Assembly: GCA_020024915.1 (NCBI GenBank)
Contig: JAHHSZ010000008.1
Location: 1-29,916 of the forward strand
Source: Fusobacterium sp.
Lineage (GTDB): Bacteria; Fusobacteriota; Fusobacteriia; Fusobacteriales; Fusobacteriaceae
DNA: 29,916 nt
Direction: 5' to 3'
Of this stretch, positions 1 to 6,781 are shown piece after piece (the first letter of the stretch is position 1; every line of letters begins with the position of its first letter). Under the pieces are notes generated by a model. It had not been told where the DNA came from. It made no database searches and saw only the letters and a list, made by a program, of their open reading frames with translations. The position numbers and the translations under genes are program-made.

Positions 1-1305
1 TTATTTTTCAACAGTCTCTATCTCATATCTTTTTATCTTATTATACAATGCATTTCTACTTATTCCCAAAGCAGTTGCTATTTTAGTCATATTTCCATTA
101 TATACTCTCAATGCTTTTTTTATCTCCTGTTTCTCCAATTCAACAATTGACATCACTCTTTCCTCTTCTACTTTTTCAATTACCTTTGTCTTGTTATCAA
201 AGTTTATTCTATTTCCTAAATTATCATGTGTCATACAATGACATTCATCAAAATTGATATCATAAGTACTTATCCCGTCTAAAGCTACAAAATTTTCTAC
301 AAAATTTTCCAATTCTCTTATATTTCCAGGCCAACAATATGATATAACTTTTTGAAAAAGCATAGGTGAAAGTTTTGGAACAGGTTTATTCATCTCAATA
401 CTTTTCTCTTTTAAAAGATAATCTAAAAATATAGGAATATCTCCTATTCTCTCTTTTAGTGGCGGAAGTTGAATATTGAAAGCTGTCAATCTATAGTATA
501 GATCCTTTCTAAATCTTCCTTCTTGAACAGCCTTTTTTAAATCCTTATTTGTTGCAGCTATTATTCTTACATCAACTCTATTACATTTTTTTGATCCTAT
601 CCTTGTCACACATTTATCTTGAAGAACTCTCAAAAGAGAAACTTGCATAGATAGTGGCATCTCTCCTATCTCATCTAAAAATATTGTTCCTCCATTTGCC
701 AATTCAAATTTTCCCGTATAGCCCTGCTTATTTGCTCCTGTAAAAGCTCCTGCCTCATATCCAAATAGCTCACTCTCTATCAAATCTCTAGGTATAGCCC
801 CACAGTTTAATGGAATAAATGGATAATCTCTCCTTGAACTACTATTATGAATAGCCCTTGCAAAGAACTCCTTTCCTGTTCCACTCTCACCTGTAATCAA
901 TAAGTTCATACTATTATCTGCTACCTTTTTACACTCTTCTATTATCTTTTTTATCTCTTTACTCTTACCAATAACATTTTCAAATGAGTATTCCTCTTTT
1001 GAATCATAATATTTTCTGCTCTTACTTGAAAAAGATTTAAAAAACTCTTGCTCCTTAAAAAGAATTAAACTGCTCTCTTTTTGAGGAAAAAGCATAATAA
1101 ATATCCCATTGTAGTTCTTACTTAAGATTTTAAAATCTCCTTTTAATATCTCTTTTTTATCTAATTCTGAAAATATATCAAAAATATTGGTATAATTTTT
1201 ATTAAAATACCTATCCCCATACTCATTTATATACTCAATATTTCCATTTTTGGAGTACACAGCTACTCCTATTCCTATTTTATTCAAAATTTCCCACGAG
1301 ATCAC
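1..1305 (-). CDS. Sigma-54-dependent transcriptional activator (PAS-like / AAA+ / Fis-type HTH)
   Basis: This is an enhancer-binding protein that would use ATP to open sigma-54 RNA polymerase promoters. Seen: an N-terminal region of about 100 residues resembling a PAS sensor; an AAA+ domain from about residue 108 with Walker A GESGTGKE (139-146), the sigma-54-contacting GAFTGA loop (186-191) and Walker B around FLDEIGE (209-215); and a Fis-type helix-turn-helix at the C-terminus (about 395-428). The length of 434 aa is normal for this class, and there is no receiver domain, so it is not a two-component response regulator. The start is GTG at 1305, preceded by a strong GGGGAGGA site. It is divergent from the transporter gene at 1518. 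A perfect -24/-12 promoter lies in between, so its likely target is that operon. The ligand sensed by the N-terminal region is unknown. Confidence 0.93.
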   Translation of the reverse strand: MISWEILNKIGIGVAVYSKNGNIEYINEYGDRYFNKNYTNIFDIFSELDKKEILKGDFKILSKNYNGIFIMLFPQKESSLILFKEQEFFKSFSSKSRKYYDSKEEYSFENVIGKSKEIKKIIEECKKVADNSMNLLITGESGTGKEFFARAIHNSSSRRDYPFIPLNCGAIPRDLIESELFGYEAGAFTGANKQGYTGKFELANGGTIFLDEIGEMPLSMQVSLLRVLQDKCVTRIGSKKCNRVDVRIIAATNKDLKKAVQEGRFRKDLYYRLTAFNIQLPPLKERIGDIPIFLDYLLKEKSIEMNKPVPKLSPMLFQKVISYCWPGNIRELENFVENFVALDGISTYDINFDECHCMTHDNLGNRINFDNKTKVIEKVEEERVMSIVELEKQEIKKALRVYNGNMTKIATALGISRNALYNKIKRYEIETVEK

Positions 1306-1332
1306 AAAAAATTCCTCCCCTTTTTTATTGTT

Positions 1333-1338
1333 ATTATA
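1333..1338 (-). promoter_or_regulatory. Possible -10 of the activator gene promoter
   Basis: The minus strand reads TATAAT here, 28 bases before the GTG start. No good -35 hexamer is visible at 16-18 bases. The region where a -35 would lie is covered by the inverted repeat at 1345-1365, which would allow autoregulation. Confidence 0.4.
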
Positions 1339-1344
1339 AATGAC

Positions 1345-1365
1345 AATGTAATTATTCTTTACATT
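1345..1365. promoter_or_regulatory. Inverted repeat, candidate upstream activator site
   Basis: AATGTAA, 7 bases, TTACATT: a perfect 7+7 dyad about 85-105 bases upstream of the -24 element of the sigma-54 promoter. That is the usual distance for an enhancer-binding-protein site. It also overlaps the likely promoter of the activator gene. The assignment is inferred from position and symmetry only. Confidence 0.45.
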
Positions 1366-1447
1366 AATTATATAACAAAAAATGACATATTTCTAATTTT
1401 ATTTTTATTTTTTTAATAATAATCCAAATTTACGCTATTAAAATACT

Positions 1448-1463
1448 TGGCATAAATATTGCT
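1448..1463 (+). promoter_or_regulatory. Sigma-54 (-24/-12) promoter
   Basis: TGGCAT, 5 bases, TTGCT matches the sigma-54 consensus, with exactly 10 bases between the invariant GG and GC. The expected start of transcription is about 1474, giving a leader of roughly 44 bases before the ATG at 1518. The neighbouring divergent gene encodes a sigma-54 activator, which supports function. Confidence 0.88.
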
Positions 1464-1517
1464 TATTATTACGCTAAAGTTTTAAATTTAAATATTTTAT
1501 AAAAAAGGAGTTTTTTA

Positions 1518-2438
1518 ATGAACAATAGGACGAAGGGTATTTTATTAGGAATCACTGTTGGTTTAGCATGGGGACTTGACTCTATTTTGATGGGTGCTGT
1601 TGGAGTTACACCTCTAGTTTCTGCATTTTTTCACGATAGTTTTGCTTTTTTCTGGATCGGACTTACTTTACTTTTTTCAAAGCAACTTTATGGAAGTTTT
1701 CAATTATTAAAAACAAAAAAAGGAAAAGCTACTGCTGTAGCTGCACTAGTTGGTGCTCCTGTAGGTATGAGTGCCTATTTACTAGCTATTAAATATGCTA
1801 CTGCACCATATGCCTCTAGTATATCGGTTATCTATCCTGGTGTTGGAGCTTTATTATCATATTTTTTACTTAAAGAGAAACTTTCTAAAAGAGCTGTTAT
1901 TGGTATTTTTATCAGTCTTTTAGGATCTTTTATGTTAGGATTTAAACCTACTGGAGATATACCAGCTACATTTGGTACAGGTATATTATTTGCTCTTTTA
2001 GCTGTATTAGGTTGGGCATCTGAAGGAGTTATTATTGGTTTTGCTATGAAACATATAAAAGATGAGGATCATATTCAAGCTGCTCCTCAACAATTTCTTT
2101 GTTTAAGATATTTTGTATCTATGATTATCTACGGATTCTTAGTTTTACCACTTTCTGGAGAAATTTATACTGCCTTTGAAGTTGTAAAAACTGGTGTTTT
2201 CTTAAAATTTGCTGGAATTGCTATCTTCGGAGCTATCACTTATCTATGTTGGTATAAAGCAGTTGATCTGATTGGAGCTGCTATGGGTACTGCTCTTAAC
2301 TCTACTGCTGCACTTTGGACAATAGTATTTAGTATAGTTTTATTTGGAGCTCCAGCTAATTCACACTTAATTATCTGGGGATTGGTAATCGTTGCTGGTG
2401 TATTTATTTTTGCAATAGAACCTAAAAAGTCAAAATAG
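1518..2438 (+). CDS. EamA/DMT-superfamily transporter
   Basis: An integral membrane protein of 306 aa with about ten hydrophobic segments arranged as two EamA-like halves (roughly 5-140 and 150-300). This is the usual length and layout of drug/metabolite transporters. Family members move amino acids, nucleotides, sugars or other small metabolites; no substrate can be read from this sequence. The start at ATG 1518 follows AAGGAG. It is the first gene after the sigma-54 promoter and lies 13 bases before the large oxidoreductase gene, so the two are surely cotranscribed. The inference is that it imports or exports the substrate or product of that enzyme. Confidence 0.9.
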   Translation: MNNRTKGILLGITVGLAWGLDSILMGAVGVTPLVSAFFHDSFAFFWIGLTLLFSKQLYGSFQLLKTKKGKATAVAALVGAPVGMSAYLLAIKYATAPYASSISVIYPGVGALLSYFLLKEKLSKRAVIGIFISLLGSFMLGFKPTGDIPATFGTGILFALLAVLGWASEGVIIGFAMKHIKDEDHIQAAPQQFLCLRYFVSMIIYGFLVLPLSGEIYTAFEVVKTGVFLKFAGIAIFGAITYLCWYKAVDLIGAAMGTALNSTAALWTIVFSIVLFGAPANSHLIIWGLVIVAGVFIFAIEPKKSK

Positions 2439-2451
2439 GAGGATTTTAATT

Positions 2452-5004
2452 ATGCTAAAAGCCGAGATAATTGATAATATGAAAAAAATTGTATCAGAAT
2501 GTATGGGTGAAGAAACTCCAGCTTGTGTAGCAACTTGCCCTATGCATACTGATGTAAAAGAATATATAAGATTACTTAGAGAGGGAAAGGGAGAAGAAGC
2601 TTTACTTACAGTTAGAGAGAAGCTTTTCCTACCTGGAACATTGGGACGTATCTGTGCTCATCCATGTGAAGGAAAGTGTAAGATAGCTGAGATTCATTCA
2701 CCTATGTCTATTGCTGGTCTTAAAAGATATATAGCTGACCACTATGACAATGAGAAATTATGGAGTATGGAAAAAGCTCCTGCCACTGGTCAAAAAATTG
2801 CTGTTATTGGAGCTGGACCATCTGGTATGCAATCTGCTTTAGATATGATTAGAAAAGGATATGAAGTAACTGTTTTTGAAAAACTTCCTGTGAAAGGTGG
2901 TATGATGGCAGTTGGAATCCCAGAGTATAGACTACCTAGAGACATACTTTCTTGGGAGATCTCTTATCTTGAAAAATTAGGTGTAAATTTCCAAATGAAT
3001 TGTGAAGTTGGAAGAGATATAGAGTTTGATGAAATCCTAGCTAAGTTTGATGGGGTAGTTGTAGCTGTAGGAAAACATAAGGGTAGAAATGGAAGTAGTA
3101 TAGCTTCACCTGATATTACTAATGCTAGTGACTTCTTAAGAGCTGTGGCTTTAGATAAGACATCTCTAACTATTGGAAAAAGAGTTCTAGTAGTTGGTGG
3201 TGGAGATGTGGCTATGGACTGTGCTAGAGTTGCTAGAAGATTAAATGGAGTAGAGGAAGTTTACTCTCTAGCTCTTGAAAAATCTTTTGACGAGATGACT
3301 GCATCTAAGCATGAGGTCAAAGGAGCTTTTGAAGAGGGAATCACTTTTATCCATGGATATGGAGTTAAAGATGTTATAGTTAATTCTGAAAATAGATTGG
3401 AAAAGATTATTGCAAAACAATGTCTTTCTCTGTTTAATGAAAATGGAATGTTCTCTCCTAGTTTTGATGAAACTAGCCTAAAAACTATTGAAATTGATAC
3501 TATTATATTTGCTATTGGTCAAGAGGTAGATGGTAGTTTTACAAAAAATATATTAACGCAAAGAAGAAATTCAACTTTTGAATGTGATAAATTAACATTA
3601 CAAAGTTCTAGTAATCCAAAAGTTTTTATAGCTGGAGATGCTAGTGGAGAATCTGTTATTGTTATACAAGCTATGGCTACTGGACGTCGTGCTGCTGAAT
3701 CTCTAGATAGATTTTTAAAAGGAGAAGATTTAATTGCAGGTAGAGAATTAAAAGATACAAGTAGCTATGATACTAAATTGAAAAGAGATGTAAATTGGGA
3801 AGAAGTTTTTGAGAGAAGAGTTGATATCCCTGAACTAGATCCTCAAGAGAGAATAAAATCTTTTAAGGAGGTTTCTCTTGGATACACTCCTGAACAAGCT
3901 CAATATGAAGCTGATAGATGCCGTCAATGTGAATGTAGACTTTGCATGAAAGAGTGTATGATGCTTAAAAACTTTACTTCTTGTCCTAAAGAACTATTTA
4001 GAGATTATTTAGAAAAAGGTTATGAACATATGGATAAGATGATTGCCTTCTCTTGTAACGAATGTTCTCAATGTACTATTAAATGTCCTAAAGACTTAGA
4101 TTTAAGAAGTAATTTTATAGAATTAAAGAATCAATACATAAGAGACAACAACAATCAACAGGTTATTGAAAATCTTGTTGATAGTGATAGAGTCCAAAGA
4201 ATGGAGTGTAGCCCTAAATACTGTACCTCTGTTCAAGAGAAAAAATCTCCTAAATACGTTTTTGTACCTGGATGTACAATTCCAGCATATAAGCCTGAAC
4301 TTGTAGAGAAAGTTTATGCACACTTAAAAGAAGTTTTAGGTGATGATGTTTCAGCTATGCTAAGATGTTGTGGTAAGGTTACAAAGATGATTGGAGAAGA
4401 AAATAAATTTGTCCTTAGAAATAAATTGGCAAATGATGAGATTGAAAATATAGGAGCTGAAATTATAGTTACTATTTGCCCTTCTTGCTTTAAAACTTTT
4501 AGTGATACTAGTGATAAAAAAGTTATCTCTTACTGGGATTTAATGAGAGAAAAAATTGGTCTTCCTAAAGAAGCTATTGGTAAAGGAAAAAATAGTCCTA
4601 TTAAATTTAACATACATGATTCTTGTGTAACAAGAGATGTTATATCACATCATGAAAATGTCAGATGGATTTTAAAAGAGATGGGCTATCAATTTGAAGA
4701 GATGCATAATACTGGTAAAAATACTAGATGTTGTGGAGTTGGAGGAATGGTTTGTTCATCTAATCCAGAACTTTATAAAGAGATTTATACCAGAAGAGCT
4801 AACGATTGTACTCAAGACTCTGTTATCTCATACTGTGGTTCTTGTAGAGGTACTTTAGAAGCTGCTGGTAAGGATTCTCTACACATTCTAGACCTATTAT
4901 TTGGGGATACTTATAATAAAAGCACTTTTGAAAAGAGAAGTTACAAATCAGAAGATGAGATGTGGGCTAATAGATTAGCTACTAAAGAACTTTTAGAAAA
5001 ATAA
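2452..5004 (+). CDS. Fused GltD-like NAD(P)H:FAD oxidoreductase with ferredoxin-type and tandem CCG (HdrD/GlpC-like) domains
   Basis: A multidomain cytoplasmic electron-transfer protein of 850 aa. The N-terminal iron-sulfur helical domain has Cys 17, 25, 29 and 68, 72, 76, as in GltD-type proteins. The FAD-binding GAGPSG is at 120-125, the NAD(P)H-binding GGGDVA is near 249-254, and the closing FAD motif AGDASG is near 395. Then follow Cys clusters at 490-502 and a classic [4Fe-4S] set at 535, 538, 541 and 545. Two complete CCG domains come last: C608, CC639-640, C676, C679, and C725, CC760-761, C795, C798. The C-terminal half resembles HdrD, GlpC, LutA and GlcF. The expected electron path is NAD(P)H to FAD to Fe-S to the CCG centres; the final acceptor or donor is unknown. 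No separate catalytic flavoprotein (GlpA or GlcD type) is encoded nearby. It is cotranscribed with the DMT transporter under sigma-54 control. Confidence 0.85.
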   Translation: MLKAEIIDNMKKIVSECMGEETPACVATCPMHTDVKEYIRLLREGKGEEALLTVREKLFLPGTLGRICAHPCEGKCKIAEIHSPMSIAGLKRYIADHYDNEKLWSMEKAPATGQKIAVIGAGPSGMQSALDMIRKGYEVTVFEKLPVKGGMMAVGIPEYRLPRDILSWEISYLEKLGVNFQMNCEVGRDIEFDEILAKFDGVVVAVGKHKGRNGSSIASPDITNASDFLRAVALDKTSLTIGKRVLVVGGGDVAMDCARVARRLNGVEEVYSLALEKSFDEMTASKHEVKGAFEEGITFIHGYGVKDVIVNSENRLEKIIAKQCLSLFNENGMFSPSFDETSLKTIEIDTIIFAIGQEVDGSFTKNILTQRRNSTFECDKLTLQSSSNPKVFIAGDASGESVIVIQAMATGRRAAESLDRFLKGEDLIAGRELKDTSSYDTKLKRDVNWEEVFERRVDIPELDPQERIKSFKEVSLGYTPEQAQYEADRCRQCECRLCMKECMMLKNFTSCPKELFRDYLEKGYEHMDKMIAFSCNECSQCTIKCPKDLDLRSNFIELKNQYIRDNNNQQVIENLVDSDRVQRMECSPKYCTSVQEKKSPKYVFVPGCTIPAYKPELVEKVYAHLKEVLGDDVSAMLRCCGKVTKMIGEENKFVLRNKLANDEIENIGAEIIVTICPSCFKTFSDTSDKKVISYWDLMREKIGLPKEAIGKGKNSPIKFNIHDSCVTRDVISHHENVRWILKEMGYQFEEMHNTGKNTRCCGVGGMVCSSNPELYKEIYTRRANDCTQDSVISYCGSCRGTLEAAGKDSLHILDLLFGDTYNKSTFEKRSYKSEDEMWANRLATKELLEK

Positions 5005-5033
5005 TTAAATTCTTAAATATAATTTTGACTATT

Positions 5034-5080
5034 AAAAGATAACAATCTATTGTATAATATAAGTTGTTATCTTTTTTTAT
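5034..5080 (+). terminator. Probable terminator of the transporter-oxidoreductase operon
   Basis: A perfect 12-bp dyad (AAAAGATAACAA at 5034-5045, TTGTTATCTTTT at 5064-5075) with an 18-base loop is followed by a run of T. The stem is AT-rich, so its strength is uncertain. The loop holds a perfect TATAAT, so this element may also act in the promoter of the next gene. Confidence 0.6.
5053..5058 (+). promoter_or_regulatory. Possible -10 of the hxlR-type regulator
   Basis: TATAAT lies 50 bases before the ATG at 5108. A TTGACT at 5025-5030 is 22 bases upstream, too far for normal -35 spacing, so the promoter is tentative and may need an activator. Confidence 0.4.
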
Positions 5081-5107
5081 TATTTGTAATGCAGAGGTGA
5101 TTTTTAG

Positions 5108-5455
5108 ATGCCAGAATCTAGAGAAAATAAGGTTAGTTGTTCAAATTATAGATGTGAAATTGAATTAACTTTAGAAATAATTGGTGGAAAATGGAAGGCT
5201 TTAATTATTTGGAATCTTTATCTACACAAGGTTATTAGATACAATGAATTTAGAAAATTGATTCCTGAAATTACTCAAAAAATGTTGACTCAACAACTTA
5301 AAGAATTGGAAAAATATAACATTGTGAGTAGAAAAATCTATCCAACTGTACCTCCAATGGTAGAGTATACTCTGACTGAAAATGGACTTGAATTGATTCC
5401 TATTATGCAGAAGATGGATGAATGGGGAAAAAAATTTGTAAAAAATTATAAGTAG
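5108..5455 (+). CDS. HxlR-family winged-helix transcriptional regulator
   Basis: A 115-aa DNA-binding protein of the HxlR family, which is MarR-like and acts as a dimer. The family core is visible: CEIELTLEIIGGKWKALI at about 16-33, a recognition-helix region ITQKMLTQQLKELE (about 58-71), and a wing ending in VEYTLTENG. Cys16 sits at the position of the redox/electrophile-sensing cysteine known in several family members (YodB, HypR, QorR types), and Cys11 lies close by. The start ATG follows GAGGTGA. It stands alone, 132 bases before a plus-strand alcohol dehydrogenase gene. A role as a thiol- or aldehyde-responsive repressor of that gene is an inference from position and family. Confidence 0.9.
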   Translation: MPESRENKVSCSNYRCEIELTLEIIGGKWKALIIWNLYLHKVIRYNEFRKLIPEITQKMLTQQLKELEKYNIVSRKIYPTVPPMVEYTLTENGLELIPIMQKMDEWGKKFVKNYK

Positions 5456-5503
5456 TTAAGGCTCATTTTTATTTAATTCCTACCTTTTGGTATCTTTCCT
5501 TCT

Positions 5504-5536
5504 AAAAAGTGCCTTCTTTTCAAGGGTGACCTTTTT
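5504..5536. promoter_or_regulatory. Imperfect dyad, candidate HxlR operator
   Basis: The left arm AAAAAGTGCCTT (5504-5515) and right arm AAGGGTGACCTTTTT (5522-5536) match as an inverted repeat with a two-base gap. The dyad covers the -35 and spacer of the dehydrogenase promoter, a position suited to repression. Confidence 0.35.
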
Positions 5537-5545
5537 CTATATAAT
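5517..5545 (+). promoter_or_regulatory. Promoter of the alcohol dehydrogenase operon
   Basis: TTTTCA (5517-5522), 17 bases, TATAAT (5540-5545), followed by a leader of about 36 bases. The -10 is perfect and the -35 is weak (4 of 6). Confidence 0.6.
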
Positions 5546-5587
5546 GACTCTGTAATAAAAAATATATTAAATTTTACGGAGGTAGAA

Positions 5588-6754
5588 ATGAGAAGATTTA
5601 CAATCCCTAGAGATGTGTTCTTTGGTGAAGACGCATTATCTTACTTAAAAACTATTAAAGGAGAGAGAGCTTTTATCGTAATAGGTTCTGAAAGACTTGT
5701 TAAAGATGGAACTGTTGGAAAGGTTGAAGCTAACTTAAAAGAAGCTGGAATTGAAGCAAAATTATTTGTAGGAATTGAAAATGACCCTTCTGTTCAAACA
5801 GTTATGAAAGGAACTGCTGAGATGAATGAATTCCAACCAGATGTTATAATTGGTATTGGTGGAGGTTCTCCAATAGATGCTGCAAAAGCTATGTGGATCT
5901 TCTATGAGCACCCTAATTTCACTTTTAAAGAGGCTGCAAAACCATTTAACTTACCTGAATTAAGACAAAAAGCTAAATTCTATGCTATCCCTACAACAAG
6001 TGGTACAGCTACAGAAGTTACTTCTTTCTCAGTTATAACTGATAACAACACAGGAATAAAATACCCAATAGCTGATTATAATATCACTCCAGATGTTGCT
6101 ATTGTTGATACTACTCTAGTTCAAACAATGCCTAAATCATTAGTTGCTAATACTGGAATGGATGCTTTAACTCATGCTATTGAAGCTTATCCTTCAACAT
6201 TCAGAAGTCCATTTACAGATGCTTTATCAATAAAAGCAATCGAAATGATAGGTAAGAACTTAGTTAAATCTTACAATGGTGAAGATGAGGCTAGAAAAGA
6301 GATGCACATTGCTCAAAACTTAGCTGGAATGGCTTTCTCAAATGCTATTTTAGGAATAGTTCACTCAATGGCTCACAAAACTGGAAAAATATTGAATATT
6401 GCTCACGGTATGGCTAATGCAATATACCTATCATATGCAATAGAATTTAATGCTAAAACTGCTGAAAAAGATTATGCAGATATAGCTAGAGTATTAAAAT
6501 TAGCTGGAGATTCTGACAAAGAATTAGTAGAGTCTTTAGTTAAATATATCGATAAATTAAGAACTGCTATGAATATGCCTCACTCTCTAAAAGAGTATGG
6601 AATAGATGAAGAGTTCTTTATGACTCACCTAGATGATTTAGCAGCTACTTCAGTTGCAGATCCTTGTACTGGTACTAACCCTAGAGAGATTTCTGTTGAA
6701 GAGATGAAAAAGCTCTTAACAGCAATCTACTACGGTGAAAAAGTAACATTCTAA
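5588..6754 (+). CDS. Iron-containing alcohol dehydrogenase (group III, AdhE C-domain-like)
   Basis: A cytoplasmic NAD(P)-dependent enzyme interconverting an alcohol and an aldehyde. The length of 388 aa is typical. The cofactor motif GGGSPIDAAK begins near residue 91. All four metal ligands are visible with FucO spacing: D192 and H196 (MDALTHAIE), H259 (VHSMAH) and H273 (AHGMANAI). The C-terminal sequence around DPCTGTNPR resembles the dehydrogenase half of AdhE and butanol/propanol dehydrogenases more than FucO itself, so the substrate is probably a short-chain aldehyde. The exact substrate is not readable. The start ATG follows ACGGAGGT. The HxlR-type regulator lies upstream, and a GltD-like oxidoreductase follows after 27 bases, probably in the same transcript. 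Confidence 0.92.
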   Translation: MRRFTIPRDVFFGEDALSYLKTIKGERAFIVIGSERLVKDGTVGKVEANLKEAGIEAKLFVGIENDPSVQTVMKGTAEMNEFQPDVIIGIGGGSPIDAAKAMWIFYEHPNFTFKEAAKPFNLPELRQKAKFYAIPTTSGTATEVTSFSVITDNNTGIKYPIADYNITPDVAIVDTTLVQTMPKSLVANTGMDALTHAIEAYPSTFRSPFTDALSIKAIEMIGKNLVKSYNGEDEARKEMHIAQNLAGMAFSNAILGIVHSMAHKTGKILNIAHGMANAIYLSYAIEFNAKTAEKDYADIARVLKLAGDSDKELVESLVKYIDKLRTAMNMPHSLKEYGIDEEFFMTHLDDLAATSVADPCTGTNPREISVEEMKKLLTAIYYGEKVTF

Positions 6755-6781
6755 AATATTAATAATGGAGGTTGGAAAAGA

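Noticed and set aside
5025..5058. TTGACT...TATAAT as a normal promoter for the HxlR-type gene
   Set aside because: The spacing is 22 bases, too long for a standard sigma-70 promoter, so only the -10 is listed, with low confidence.
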